A stretch of DNA of 64,000 nt from Bradyrhizobium sp. MOS002 (GCF_003020115.1 NZ_PYFX01000002.1:248001-312000); one strand, 5' to 3'; numbered from the stretch's first letter, positions 1 through 8,788 are shown. The notes: generated by a model not told the origin, from the sequence alone. Translations and numbers: made by a program.

Positions 1-1628
1 AGGAAGAACAAGCCGATCACGACGGTAATCGATGCGAAGATGACCGGATACCAGAGGCCCGCATAGATATCGCCCGTCGAGGCCACGATGGCGAAGGCGG
101 TCGCCGGCAAGAGGCCACCGAACCAGCCGTTACCGATGTGGTAGGGCAGCGACATCGATGTGTAGCGGATGCGGGTCGGGAACAATTCGACCAGCATTGC
201 GGCGATCGGGCCGTAGACCATGGTGACGAACAGCACCAGGACGAACAGCAGTCCGATGACCGCGGCCACCTGCGGACGGAAGATGTCGAACGGGTGCGCC
301 ATCTTCACGATGGTCGCATCGCCGGGCTTCGGATAGCCGGCTGCCTGCACGGCGGCGAGGACTGCAGGATTGCCATCCTTGGCGTTGGCGTAGGCAACTT
401 CCTTGCCGCCGACCATCACCTTCACGCCGGAGCCGGCCGCGCCTGGCGTGGTCGAGTACTTGACCGACGACTGCGCCAGGTAGGCACGGGCGGTGTCGCA
501 AGGCGAGGTGAAGACGCGGGTGCCGACCGGGTTGAACAGGTCGCCGCAACCTGCGGGATCCGCCACCACGTCGACCTTGACCGTCTCGATCGCCTTTTCC
601 AGCGCCGGGTTGGCGTTGGTGGTGATCATCTTGAAGATCGGGAAGAAGGTCAGCGCCGCGATCAGACAGCCGCCGAGGATGATCGGCTTGCGGCCGATCT
701 TGTCGGAGAGCATGCCGAACACGATGAAGAAGCCGGTCCCGAGCAGGAGCGACCAGGCGATCAGCAGGTTGGCAGTGTAGCCGTCGACCTTGAGGATCGA
801 TTGCAGGAAGAACAGCGCGTAGAACTGGCCGGTGTACCAGACCACGCCCTGGCCCATCACGCCGCCGAGCAGCGCCAGCAGCACGAGCTTGCCGTTCTGC
901 CAGTTGCCGAAGGCTTCCGTCAGCGGGGCCTTCGAGCTCTTCCCCTCGTCCTTCATCTTCTGGAAGATGGGGGATTCGTTGAGGCGAAGCCGAATCCAGA
1001 CCGAGACGCCGAGCAGCAGCACGGAGACCAGGAACGGAATGCGCCAGCCCCAGGCCGCGAAGTCGGGTTCGCCGAGCGCGGAGCGCGTGAACAGGATCAC
1101 CAGCAGCGACAGGAACAGGCCGAGTGTCGCCGTGGTCTGGATGAAGGAGGTGTAGTAGCCGCGCTTGCCGTTCGGAGCATGCTCCGCGACATAGGTCGCT
1201 GCACCGCCATACTCACCGCCGAGCGCCAGGCCCTGGGCGAGACGCAAGGCGATCAGGATGATCGGGGCCGCGATGCCGATGGTCGCCGCATTGGGCAGCA
1301 GGCCGACGATGAAGGTCGACAGACCCATGATCAGGATGGTGACGAGGAAGGTGTATTTGCGGCCGACGATGTCGCCGACACGGCCGAACACGATCGCGCC
1401 GAACGGGCGCACCAGGAAGCCCGCCGCGAAGGCCAGCAGCGCGAAGATGTCGCGGGTTGCCGGCGGATAGGCCGAGAAGAACTGCGCGCCGATGATGCCG
1501 GCCAGCGAACCGTAGAGATAGAAGTCGTACCACTCGAAGACGGTACCGAGCGAGGAGGCGAGAATGACGAACCGTTCGTCCTTCGTCATCCCTCCCGCGC
1601 CTGCTTGAGACACAGCCATTGTCGACAT
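1..1628 (-). CDS. MHS-family MFS transporter (3' end outside window)
   Basis: Inner-membrane metabolite:proton symporter of the MHS branch of the major facilitator superfamily, probably importing an organic acid or similar small solute. About 542 codons are visible and the C-terminus is cut by the window edge. Visible marks are an FEWYDFYLYG segment near residue 32, the loop 2-3 motif GRVGDIVGRK near residue 83, the second-half copy SDKIGRKP, and repeated hydrophobic helices. A long polar insert at about residues 330-440, containing two cysteines, separates helices in the second half; it is probably a periplasmic loop and makes the protein longer than typical 430-450 residue MHS members. The ATG at 1628 is preceded by a GGGGAG Shine-Dalgarno; ATG 1619 is an in-frame alternative. 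The substrate cannot be read from sequence. Confidence 0.9.
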   Translation of the reverse strand, partial: MSTMAVSQAGAGGMTKDERFVILASSLGTVFEWYDFYLYGSLAGIIGAQFFSAYPPATRDIFALLAFAAGFLVRPFGAIVFGRVGDIVGRKYTFLVTILIMGLSTFIVGLLPNAATIGIAAPIILIALRLAQGLALGGEYGGAATYVAEHAPNGKRGYYTSFIQTTATLGLFLSLLVILFTRSALGEPDFAAWGWRIPFLVSVLLLGVSVWIRLRLNESPIFQKMKDEGKSSKAPLTEAFGNWQNGKLVLLALLGGVMGQGVVWYTGQFYALFFLQSILKVDGYTANLLIAWSLLLGTGFFIVFGMLSDKIGRKPIILGGCLIAALTFFPIFKMITTNANPALEKAIETVKVDVVADPAGCGDLFNPVGTRVFTSPCDTARAYLAQSSVKYSTTPGAAGSGVKVMVGGKEVAYANAKDGNPAVLAAVQAAGYPKPGDATIVKMAHPFDIFRPQVAAVIGLLFVLVLFVTMVYGPIAAMLVELFPTRIRYTSMSLPYHIGNGWFGGLLPATAFAIVASTGDIYAGLWYPVIFASITVVIGLFF

Positions 1629-1925
1629 GTTGAGTCGCTCCCCGAAAAATCGTTTCCTCGCGCCCTGGATGTCCGGTCATGCCGGATCAACCCTTGCCCC
1701 CAAGGTAACATTGGCGTGAAACCCGCCCCAATACGACTTTCGGCCTTTCGCACTGACGCTCACCTGACGCCGCGCGCCTTATCCGGCAACATAGTGCCGG
1801 CCTGTGGATTAACCCCGTTCCCGCAAAGGGATAATGTCCGCTTGCATGCCACGGCTGGTCGGGAAAGAATTGACCAAGGCCCCGCGCCGGCCTACTGGCC
1901 CGGTGCGATTGCCAGCAAGAGAACG
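1629..1925. other. Divergent intergenic region, transporter / response regulator
   Basis: About 300 bases between two divergent genes, which must hold both promoters. There is a short inverted repeat around 1781-1803 (TCCGGCA and TGCCGGC halves). I see no coding frame with a plausible start and no convincing sigma-70 pair. Confidence 0.4.
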
Positions 1926-2597
1926 ATGAACCCTCTCTCCACCCATCTCGTCATTGCCGATGACCACCCATTGTTCCGCGCCGCGCTGCGGCAGGCGGTG
2001 GCGGGCGTCCTGAGCTCGGCCAGGATCGACGAGGCTGGATCGTTCGAGGATCTGACCAAGCTCTTGGAACAGACCTCCGACGTCGACCTGATCCTGCTCG
2101 ACCTCTCGATGCCCGGGATCTCCGGCTTTTCAGGCCTGATCTATCTGCGCGCGCAATATCCGGCGATCCCGGTGGTGATCGTCTCCGCTTCCGACGACAG
2201 CGCCACGATCCGCCGCTCGCTCGATTTCGGCGCTTCCGGTTTCATTCCGAAGCGATTCGGCGTCGAGACGCTGCGCGACGCCATTCTCAAGGTGATGGAA
2301 GGCGAGGTCTGGGTTCCCGCCGACACCGATCTGTCGGCCGTCGCCGATCCCGACATGACGCGACTGCGCGATCGGCTGGTGACGCTGACGCCGCAGCAGG
2401 TCCGGGTCCTGATGATGCTGTCGGAGGGGTTGCTCAACAAGCAGATCGCCTATGAGCTCGGCGTCTCCGAGGCCACCATCAAGGCGCACGTCTCGGCGAT
2501 CCTGCAAAAGCTCGGCGTCGAAAGCCGGACCCAAGCCGTGATCGCCGCCGCAAAGATCGCCGGTGGCCAGTGGAGGCAGGGCACCCCAACGGGGTGA
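1926..2597 (+). CDS. LuxR/NarL-family response regulator
   Basis: Two-component transcription factor of 223 residues. The N-terminal receiver domain (about 7-125) has the acidic pocket ADDHP near residue 11, the phospho-acceptor Asp59 in LILLDLSMPG, and the switch lysine in FIPKR. The C-terminal LuxR helix-turn-helix (about 153-215) has the signature LTPQQVRVL, NKQIAYELGVSEATIKAHV and QKLGV. The open frame runs far upstream, but ATG 1926 gives the standard start a few residues before the receiver domain. No kinase is adjacent. The nearest is the symporter-type hybrid kinase 6 kb away, a plausible but unproven partner, since such kinases are often linked to LuxR-type regulators. Confidence 0.93.
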   Translation: MNPLSTHLVIADDHPLFRAALRQAVAGVLSSARIDEAGSFEDLTKLLEQTSDVDLILLDLSMPGISGFSGLIYLRAQYPAIPVVIVSASDDSATIRRSLDFGASGFIPKRFGVETLRDAILKVMEGEVWVPADTDLSAVADPDMTRLRDRLVTLTPQQVRVLMMLSEGLLNKQIAYELGVSEATIKAHVSAILQKLGVESRTQAVIAAAKIAGGQWRQGTPTG

Positions 2598-2620
2598 GCC
2601 TGTAACGGGCACCGTAGCCC

Positions 2621-2709
2621 GTAGCCCGGATGGAGCGCAGCGCAATCCGGGATCGCTCGCGCGGCATTCGACACAGTCCCGGATTACGCTAACGCTCCAT
2701 CCGGGCTAC
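2621..2709. repeat. Palindromic intergenic repeat behind the response regulator
   Basis: Two arms, 2621-2652 (starting GTAGCCCGGATGGAGC) and 2677-2709 (ending GCTCCATCCGGGCTAC), are near-perfect reverse complements and would form a long hairpin. It sits about 24 bases after the regulator stop and may end or stabilise that transcript. The GTAGCCCGGATGGAGC type of repeat is one I associate with Bradyrhizobium intergenic regions. Confidence 0.75.
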
Positions 2710-2744
2710 GGGACTGGCCCTGTGTCGCCCCTCTGTCAATCGGA

Positions 2745-3330
2745 TCACGCAAAATATTCCACTTTACCGAAATTCGGTTTTCGCGTATGTGTCGCCCATC
2801 CCGGCTCATCCTTGAGGGGCGATCTTGTGGTCGTCACGTTCGCGAGCCGGGCTTGCGGTGGACGCGGCAGCGTTCGGGTACGAGAGGCCAAGGGCAGGGC
2901 GGATTGCTCTCCGTGAGCCCAAGGCTTCGTGCCGACGAGCGGCGCTGCTAGGCCTCGTCTCGCCTGTAAGTTTCCGGCTCCGTCGACAGGGCTGGAAAAA
3001 CTGCGGCGAAATGGCGAGCCGTGCGTACGGCAAAACCGTGTGGTCCTGGCCGTCGTTGCTACGGTCAAGCTCTGGCAGATGCGGCATCTGCGTCAACCGG
3101 CGCGGTGCCGGTGAATTTCGCGAAGGCGAGGGAGGCCAGAACGAACTCGGCTCCCGGGAGAGCACGGCATAAGCCGTCCAACCATCGCGCAGGGAAGGCC
3201 GAGTGATCGGCGCCACCTGTATGCTGCTGTGCGGTTTCCTTGCGCTACATCTTCGCGCAGCGGACCGCGGGTGCGAGGTCAGCACCCGGCCTTCCCTGCG
3301 CCCTCTTGGACAAGAGGGTGAAGTAACGAA
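2745..3330. repeat. Long non-coding, hairpin-rich element (putative dispersed repeat or structured RNA)
   Basis: About 600 bases with no credible gene but strong secondary-structure potential. GCGCAGGGAAGGCCG at 3187-3201 pairs perfectly with 3287-3301; inside that loop GGGTGC pairs with GCACCC; CCCGGCTC at 2800-2807 pairs with GAGCCGGG at 2844-2851. From memory, very similar DNA recurs in many Bradyrhizobium intergenic regions and is often mis-annotated as small hypothetical proteins. The short frames here on both strands have low-complexity Arg/Ser/Pro-rich translations and no good ribosome-binding sites. Whether it is transcribed is unknown. Confidence 0.55.
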
Positions 3331-3392
3331 GCAAAGCTCGGGCGAAACGCGCCGCGAGGCTGCGATGGCATGTCTGCAACCATACAATCGGT

Positions 3393-3549
3393 GTCATCGC
3401 CCGGCTTGGCCGGGCGATCCAGTACTCCAGAGAAGGCCGTGATTGAGCCGAGAAGCCACAGCGTACTGGATTCCCCGCCTTCGCGGGGAATGACAGTGGT
3501 GCTTGGAGAACGATGCTGCCCCTTGCTCCGTCGCTGCGCTCGCAATGAC
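3393..3549. repeat. Palindromic repeat cluster
   Basis: Contains the hairpin GCCCGGCTTGGCCGGGC (about 3399-3415) and a facing pair CGATCCAGTAC (3415-3425) and GTACTGGA (3463-3470), then a second hairpin CCCCGCCTTCGCGGGG, bounded by GTCATCGC and AATGACA-type ends. A third motif CGCTGCGCTCGCAATGAC lies at 3532-3549. These resemble REP-like units and lie behind the 3' end of the minus-strand ATPase regulator. Confidence 0.7.
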
Positions 3550-3634
3550 GATGTGGAGAGAGTGTGCGCCACACTCCGCTTTCGTGCCCCGGACGCAAGA
3601 GCGTTGCAACGCGCCCGGGACACGAGACGCCGCA

Positions 3635-6475
3635 TCATAATGTTTGCAACAACTTGTCGGCGGCCCTGATATCCGCCGTCTCCGAACCCTGGGCGAAGCC
3701 TTCATACGCCAATTGAAGCCACCGCTTCGCTTCTTCGCGCCGGCCGCGTTCGGCAAGGAGCCCCGCGAGGTCGGTCGCAGCCCGCAGCTCCCAGGCCTTC
3801 GCGCCTGTGCGCCGACTCAATTCCAGTGATTGGAGGAAGTAGGCTTCTGCCTGATCAGCGTCGGGCTGGGGCCTCGCCAGGAGAACCCTTCCCTTCATGC
3901 GCAGCAGCTCGGGCATGTACAGATGATCGCCGCCTTGCTCGACGAGGCGGATCGCGTCGTCGATCAGGCGCGCGCTCCGCTCGATCTGCCCAAGCGCCAT
4001 CAAGCCCTGAACAAGCGCGATGTTGAACGTCGTGGTGAGCAGCTCGTAGCCGGCATCGTGGAGCTCACGCAGACACGCCTCGATCGTCTCGACGCCATCG
4101 GCGGCATCGCCGCGCCGGATCGCCAGTTCGCCTTTGACGCCGCGGCCGACCGCAAGATAGGGGCCCATGGAGCGCGATTCGGCATGGGCGATGAAGCGGT
4201 CGATGTTCTCTTCCGCGGCATCGAGGTCTCCGCTCCAGAGATCAATCGAGACCGCCCAGATCAGCGCAATGCAGAGCGTGATCGGATGGTCCATCTGCGC
4301 GGCCTCGACGACCGTCTGCCGGGCCAGTTGCAGCGCATCCGCGGGGCGGCCCTCCAACCAAAACTCGCGCGCGAGCGAGATGCCGGCCCGGTTGCGGTGA
4401 TCGAAGCCATAGACGGTGCTGATTCGTTGCGTGCCCGGCCCATGCCAGGCGGCCTCCAGCATCGCCAACGCGTCGCGATGCTCGCCGGCAAGATGCAAGG
4501 AGACACCGAGGAGCGAATGGGCGAGGGCGAGGGAGGCGGCATCGCCGAGTGTCCCGGCGACCGTGAGGCTTTGCTGCGCATAGCCGAGCGCGGCGTCGAA
4601 CTGTCCCATCCGCTCGTGGAAGATATGCATGCGCCCGAGCAGCTGGAGCTGGTTCGGCGCGTCGCCGCGCGCCTCGGCGATCGCAAGGCTTCGGCTCAAA
4701 GCGGCAAGCGCCGCTTTGCTGCCGCCGCGCGTGAACATCAAGGTCAGTCCGAGCGCGGCCTGGATGTGCATTTCCTCGGCGCCGCCGCGCGAGGAGGGAT
4801 CGATCGCAAGCAGCGCCCGTTCAGACCAGCGTCGGCACTCGACCAGCAACGACATCGCGAGAAAAATTGGCGCTGCAGCTGCGGCCAGTGCAATGCCGAT
4901 GCTGGCATCGCCGTCCGTCCCAAAACACCAGTCCAGCGCCGCGCGCACGTTGTGAAGCGCGGAGAAGTGGATCGCGCGCTCGTCGGCGCTCGGCACCGTG
5001 GCCCATGTCGTGCCGGCCTGCTCCAGCCATTGCCGGTAATAGGTCGCGTGGCGGGCGGCGAGCGCCGCGTCATCAGGCTCGATCTCGAGCAGATAGGCGC
5101 GCGTCGTGTCGAGCAGACGGTAACGCATCATGGCGCCGATCGGCCGCGCCGCGACCATCGACTTGGCCACCAGGCCGTCGATGGCGTCGAACAGGCGGGA
5201 GCGGTCGACACGTTCGTCCGGTACGATCTCGAGTGCGGCGTCGATGGTGAAGTGACCGGCGAAAACCGCGAGCCTGCGCAGCACGAGGCGTTCGATGTCG
5301 GACAAGAGCCCGTAGCTCCATGCCAGCGTCGCCTGCAACGTCTTCTGTCGCGGCGGCGCCGTGCGCTGGCCCTGCCAGAGCAGATTGAGGCGCTCGGCGA
5401 GCAGTGCCGCGGTCTGCTCCAGGCCGTAGGCTTCGACACGGCCGGCGGCGAGTTCGATCGCCAGCGCCATGCCGTCGAGCTTGCGGCAGATCCCGGCAAC
5501 GATCGCGGCATTGGCATCGTCGAGCGCGATCTGCGCGCCGCCGGCCGTGGCACGTTCGAGGAAGAGTTGAAGTGCCGGATAAGTCTGCGCCGCGGCTGCC
5601 GTCAGCCCGGGATTGTCGGGCGGAACCGCGAGTGGCGCCAGCCGATAGACCTGCTCGCCTTCGACCCGCAGGGCTTCGCGGCTCATCGCCAGGATATGGA
5701 CATGCGGTGCGGCGTGGAAGATCTCGGCGGCCAGCGGGGCTGCGGCTGCGATGACGTGCTCGCAATTGTCGAGGATCAGCAGCATCCGCTTGTCCCGGAG
5801 ATGCGCGAGCAGCGCAGGCAGGGGATCGTCGGTCTGGGCCGGCATGCCCAGCATCAGCAGGATCGAGGTGATCACGAGATCGGGATCACTCAGCGCGGCA
5901 AGATCGACGAAATGTGCGGCGTCGGAAAATGTCGCGAGCAGATCGTGAGCAATCGCAACCGCAACGGCAGTTTTGCCGACGCCGCCCGGGCCGGCGATCG
6001 TGACGAAGCGCGAGCCGATGAGCCTGTCGGAGACAGCGGCGACCGCATCGTCGCGCCCGACCATCCGTTGCAGCCGGTTCGGCAGTTTGACGGGCGGCAA
6101 TTCCGTTCGCGCGGCGGTGCGCCGCTCTGCCGGGATACTCACCTGCGAGATCGGCGCCACGAAGCAATAGCCGCGGCCGGAGAGCGTGGTGATGTAGCGG
6201 GCACCGTCCTTGCCGTCGCCAAGGACCTTACGGAGCGCCGCAACGTGAAAGCGCAGATTGGCGTCCTCGACCGTCATGCCGGGCCACACCAGCGCCATCA
6301 GATCATACTTGCTGACGACCTGGTTCGGCCGCGACATCAGCGCGAGCAACGTGTCGAAAGCCTTTGCACCGAGCGGCAGCGCGACGCCGTCGCGCATCAC
6401 AAGTCTTTCATTTGGCGTTACGGTGAATGGCCCAAACGAGAGGGTTCCCGTTGCGGTGCCGGCCGGCTCGGTCAT
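3635..6475 (-). CDS. Winged-helix / NB-ARC-like ATPase / TPR transcriptional regulator
   Basis: A 946-residue STAND-type regulator. Residues 10-110 form an OmpR-type winged helix (VALPLGAKAFDTLLAL, then DANLRFHVAALRKVLGD, then RGYCFVAP). Residues 135-400 hold an NTPase with Walker A GPGGVGKT (162-169), Walker B MLLILDN (231-237) and the SREALRVEGE sensor-like motif; about 480-940 are TPR-like helical repeats. Proteins of this build are thought to be signal-gated transcription activators. ATG 6475 is chosen because it lies just before the winged-helix domain and has an AGGAT-type site; the open frame extends 48 codons further upstream. It is divergent from the ohr/hydrolase/P460 operon, which it may control through the direct repeats at 6596-6615. 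Confidence 0.9.
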   Translation of the reverse strand: MTEPAGTATGTLSFGPFTVTPNERLVMRDGVALPLGAKAFDTLLALMSRPNQVVSKYDLMALVWPGMTVEDANLRFHVAALRKVLGDGKDGARYITTLSGRGYCFVAPISQVSIPAERRTAARTELPPVKLPNRLQRMVGRDDAVAAVSDRLIGSRFVTIAGPGGVGKTAVAVAIAHDLLATFSDAAHFVDLAALSDPDLVITSILLMLGMPAQTDDPLPALLAHLRDKRMLLILDNCEHVIAAAAPLAAEIFHAAPHVHILAMSREALRVEGEQVYRLAPLAVPPDNPGLTAAAAQTYPALQLFLERATAGGAQIALDDANAAIVAGICRKLDGMALAIELAAGRVEAYGLEQTAALLAERLNLLWQGQRTAPPRQKTLQATLAWSYGLLSDIERLVLRRLAVFAGHFTIDAALEIVPDERVDRSRLFDAIDGLVAKSMVAARPIGAMMRYRLLDTTRAYLLEIEPDDAALAARHATYYRQWLEQAGTTWATVPSADERAIHFSALHNVRAALDWCFGTDGDASIGIALAAAAAPIFLAMSLLVECRRWSERALLAIDPSSRGGAEEMHIQAALGLTLMFTRGGSKAALAALSRSLAIAEARGDAPNQLQLLGRMHIFHERMGQFDAALGYAQQSLTVAGTLGDAASLALAHSLLGVSLHLAGEHRDALAMLEAAWHGPGTQRISTVYGFDHRNRAGISLAREFWLEGRPADALQLARQTVVEAAQMDHPITLCIALIWAVSIDLWSGDLDAAEENIDRFIAHAESRSMGPYLAVGRGVKGELAIRRGDAADGVETIEACLRELHDAGYELLTTTFNIALVQGLMALGQIERSARLIDDAIRLVEQGGDHLYMPELLRMKGRVLLARPQPDADQAEAYFLQSLELSRRTGAKAWELRAATDLAGLLAERGRREEAKRWLQLAYEGFAQGSETADIRAADKLLQTL

Positions 6476-6595
6476 GGCGGAATCCTGATCCTTTCGAACG
6501 GACCGGATAGCCAGATGATCGCAATCCGGCAAGGCCGTCCGCCGCGTCGCGATCAGAACGCAAATGCAGGTCCTGTGAGGCCCGCGCGCCGAGAC

Positions 6596-6615
6596 CTCAC
6601 AACTTCTCACAACTC
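6596..6615. promoter_or_regulatory. Tandem 10-bp direct repeat, candidate winged-helix operator
   Basis: CTCACAACTT (6596-6605) is followed immediately by CTCACAACTC (6606-6615). Ten- to eleven-base tandem direct repeats are the usual target layout of OmpR/PhoB-type winged-helix proteins. The site lies 60 bases before the ohr start and 121 bases before the start of the divergent winged-helix regulator. Confidence 0.45.
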
Positions 6616-6674
6616 CCAACGGGTATGTCGCGGCAGCCGCTGCTAGTCAGTTGTGCGACGGCAAGGAGACCTTC

Positions 6675-7094
6675 ATGACCCAAGCGGCAAAGTTGCTTTA
6701 CACGGCCCGGACCCGCACCAGCGGCGGGCGACAGGACGGCATATCGCGCAGTTCCGACGGCCGCCTGGATGTCAAGCTATCGCCGCCGGGCGGCACCGGC
6801 ATCGGCACCAATCCCGAGCAATTGTTTGCGGCCGGCTGGTCGGCCTGCTTCGAGGGCGCGATGGAGATCGCGGCCCGCAAGCGGAAGATCGAGCTCCCCA
6901 GGAAATGCTCGATCGATGCGGAGATCGACCTCGTGCTCGACGAGGGCGCCTATTCGCTCAGGGCACGCCTCGATGTCAGCCTGCCCGGCCTCGATCACGA
7001 GATCGCGCGCGGGATCGTCGATGAGGCTCATCAGACCTGTCCCTATTCCAAGGCCGTCCGCGGCAACATCGACGTCACGGTCGCGCTGATCTGA
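6675..7094 (+). CDS. ohr: Organic hydroperoxide resistance protein (Ohr/OsmC family)
   Basis: Cytosolic thiol peroxidase of 139 residues that reduces organic hydroperoxides. Its two redox cysteines are Cys58 in GWSACFEGAM and Cys122 in HQTCPYSKAVRGN, both in the classical Ohr contexts, and the conserved Glu48 is in NPEQLFAAG. Length fits Ohr (about 140). ATG 6675 is preceded by AAGGAG at 6663-6668. It is the first gene of a probable operon with the hydrolase at 7132 (37-base gap). No MarR-type OhrR is adjacent; the divergent winged-helix ATPase takes the place where a regulator would be expected. Confidence 0.93.
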   Translation: MTQAAKLLYTARTRTSGGRQDGISRSSDGRLDVKLSPPGGTGIGTNPEQLFAAGWSACFEGAMEIAARKRKIELPRKCSIDAEIDLVLDEGAYSLRARLDVSLPGLDHEIARGIVDEAHQTCPYSKAVRGNIDVTVALI

Positions 7095-7131
7095 CGGCAC
7101 CACCTCCAACCATCAACAAGGTAGCAGCATC

Positions 7132-8163
7132 ATGAAACAGCTCATTGACCAGCACCGGCGCCAGTTTTTCGGCGTCGCCGCGGGAACTGTCGCCGCCGGC
7201 CTCGGCGTGATCGGCCTCGCCCGCGCCGAATCGGAAGCGTCGCGCCCGGCCGCAACGAACGCGTCGTTCGGCGCGATCAAGCAGATCGATGCCGGCGTCC
7301 TCAACGTTGGCTACGCGGAGGCCGGTCCCGCGAACGGTCCCGTCGCGATCCTGCTGCACGGCTGGCCTTACGACATTCACGCCTTCGTCGACGTCACGCC
7401 GATCCTGGCAAAGGCCGGCTATCGCGTCATCATCCCTTATCTGCGCGGCTACGGTTCGACCCACTTTCTCTCCGCCGAGACGCCGCGCAACGGGGAGCCC
7501 GCGGCAATGGCCGTCGACATCATCGCGCTGATGGATAAACTCGAGATCAAGAAAGCGGTCGTCGCCGGCTTCGACTGGGGCGCGCGTACCGCCGACATCA
7601 TCGCCGCGCTGTGGCCGGAGCGCTGTCGTGCGCTGGTGTCGGTCAGCGGCTATCTGATCTCCAGCCAGGCCGCAGGCAACGCGCCGCTGCCGCCGTCGGC
7701 CGAGCTGCTATGGTGGTACCAGTTCTATTTCTCGACCGAGCGCGGCCGCGCCGGATACGAGAAGTACACGCATGATTTTGCCAAGCTGATCTGGAAGTTG
7801 GCTTCGCCGCAGTGGAAGTTCGACGACGCCACCTTCGACCGCAGCGCGGCGGCGCTGGACAACAAGGACCACGTCGCGATCACGATCCACAATTACCGCT
7901 GGCGGCTCGGGCTCGCCCAGGGCGAAGCGAAATACGAGGACCTCGAAAAGAAGCTCGCGGCGGCTCCGGTCATCGACGTGCCGACGATCACGATGGAAGG
8001 CGACGCCAACGGCGCGCCGCATCCCGATCCAAGTGCCTATGCCAAGAAGTTCTCGGGCTGGTACGACTATCGCCTGATCACCGGCGGCATCGGCCACAAT
8101 CTGCCGCAGGAAGCACCGCAAGCCTTTGCCAAGGCCGTCATCGACGCCGACGGCGGTGCCTGA
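7132..8163 (+). CDS. Tat-exported alpha/beta hydrolase (epoxide hydrolase-like)
   Basis: A 343-residue alpha/beta-fold hydrolase. The N-terminus carries a twin-arginine signal (HRRQFFG at 8-14, hydrophobic stretch, cleavage near RAES), so it probably works in the periplasm. The oxyanion motif LLHGWP is at 74-79 and the nucleophile is Asp148 in AGFDWGA, as in epoxide hydrolases and haloalkane dehalogenases rather than Ser esterases; the distal His is in GIGHNLPQE. Likely reaction: hydrolysis of an epoxide via an aspartyl ester; the substrate is unknown. It sits between ohr and a cytochrome P460 gene, which suggests a role in detoxifying reactive organic species. Confidence 0.85.
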   Translation: MKQLIDQHRRQFFGVAAGTVAAGLGVIGLARAESEASRPAATNASFGAIKQIDAGVLNVGYAEAGPANGPVAILLHGWPYDIHAFVDVTPILAKAGYRVIIPYLRGYGSTHFLSAETPRNGEPAAMAVDIIALMDKLEIKKAVVAGFDWGARTADIIAALWPERCRALVSVSGYLISSQAAGNAPLPPSAELLWWYQFYFSTERGRAGYEKYTHDFAKLIWKLASPQWKFDDATFDRSAAALDNKDHVAITIHNYRWRLGLAQGEAKYEDLEKKLAAAPVIDVPTITMEGDANGAPHPDPSAYAKKFSGWYDYRLITGGIGHNLPQEAPQAFAKAVIDADGGA

Positions 8164-8236
8164 GGATTTTGGCAGCACCTCGGTCCGGCAAGGCCGGGCC
8201 CAGGCCTAATATGCGATCGCAGCTCAGCGAGGCGTC

Positions 8237-8788
8237 ATGACGACAATGAAATCTGAAAAGTCAAAATTTCCATCCTCAACGACGATGATCGTGCTGGCCG
8301 CGCTCCTGCTCGTCGCCGTCCTGACCTGCGTGCCGTATCTGGTCACGATCGCTTTCGCGCAAGGCCCGGCGGATGCCTCGCCGATCTTCGGCGTCACTGT
8401 CCCGGAGGGCTACAAGCAGTGGCAGCTGATCGCGCCGGCCGAGGAGGCGGCTCCCCTGGACGAGCTGCGTGCCGTCGTCGGCAACAGCACCGCGATCGAT
8501 GCCTATCTAGGCGGCAAGCTTCCGTTCCCGGACGGGACAATTCTGGTCAAGCGCGCCTGGAAGCGGAAACAATCGCCCGAATTTGCGTCCGCGACGATTC
8601 CCGGTGAGGCCACCACCGTCCAGGTGATGGTCAAGGATTCCAAAAAATATGCCTCGACCGGCGGCTGGGGATTTGGTCGCTTCGTCAACGGTAAGCCGGT
8701 CGACGAGGCCCAGCATCGCACCTGCTTCGCCTGCCACGAAGCCCGTGTGAAAAGTCGCGATTACGTGTTTACGAGGCTCGCGCCCTGA
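8237..8788 (+). CDS. Cytochrome P460-family c-type heme protein
   Basis: A 183-residue exported protein with an N-terminal hydrophobic segment (about 16-41) ending at AFAQ, then a small P460-like domain (VPEGYKQW, FPDGTILVKRAWK, GGWGFGRFV) and a C-terminal heme-binding CFACH at 163-167. Family members bind heme covalently through CxxCH and, in true P460, a lysine cross-link; Lys105 or a neighbour would be the candidate. Known P460 proteins oxidise hydroxylamine or bind NO, but many relatives have no known substrate. It is the third gene of the ohr operon (73-base gap) and faces the histidine kinase tail to tail, ten bases apart. Confidence 0.85.
   Translation: MTTMKSEKSKFPSSTTMIVLAALLLVAVLTCVPYLVTIAFAQGPADASPIFGVTVPEGYKQWQLIAPAEEAAPLDELRAVVGNSTAIDAYLGGKLPFPDGTILVKRAWKRKQSPEFASATIPGEATTVQVMVKDSKKYASTGGWGFGRFVNGKPVDEAQHRTCFACHEARVKSRDYVFTRLAP

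Noticed and set aside
138..1925. Upstream extension of the response-regulator frame
   Set aside because: It runs antisense through the MHS transporter and is compositionally a shadow. The receiver domain begins a few residues after ATG 1926.
2563..3756. Several short open frames on both strands in the intergenic repeat region
   Set aside because: They overlap each other, have no ribosome-binding sites, and fall in hairpin-rich repeat DNA. I treat them as spurious hypothetical proteins.
3830..6646. 938-codon open frame on the plus strand
   Set aside because: Antisense to the winged-helix/ATPase/TPR regulator, whose domains are clear. The plus-strand text is low-complexity.
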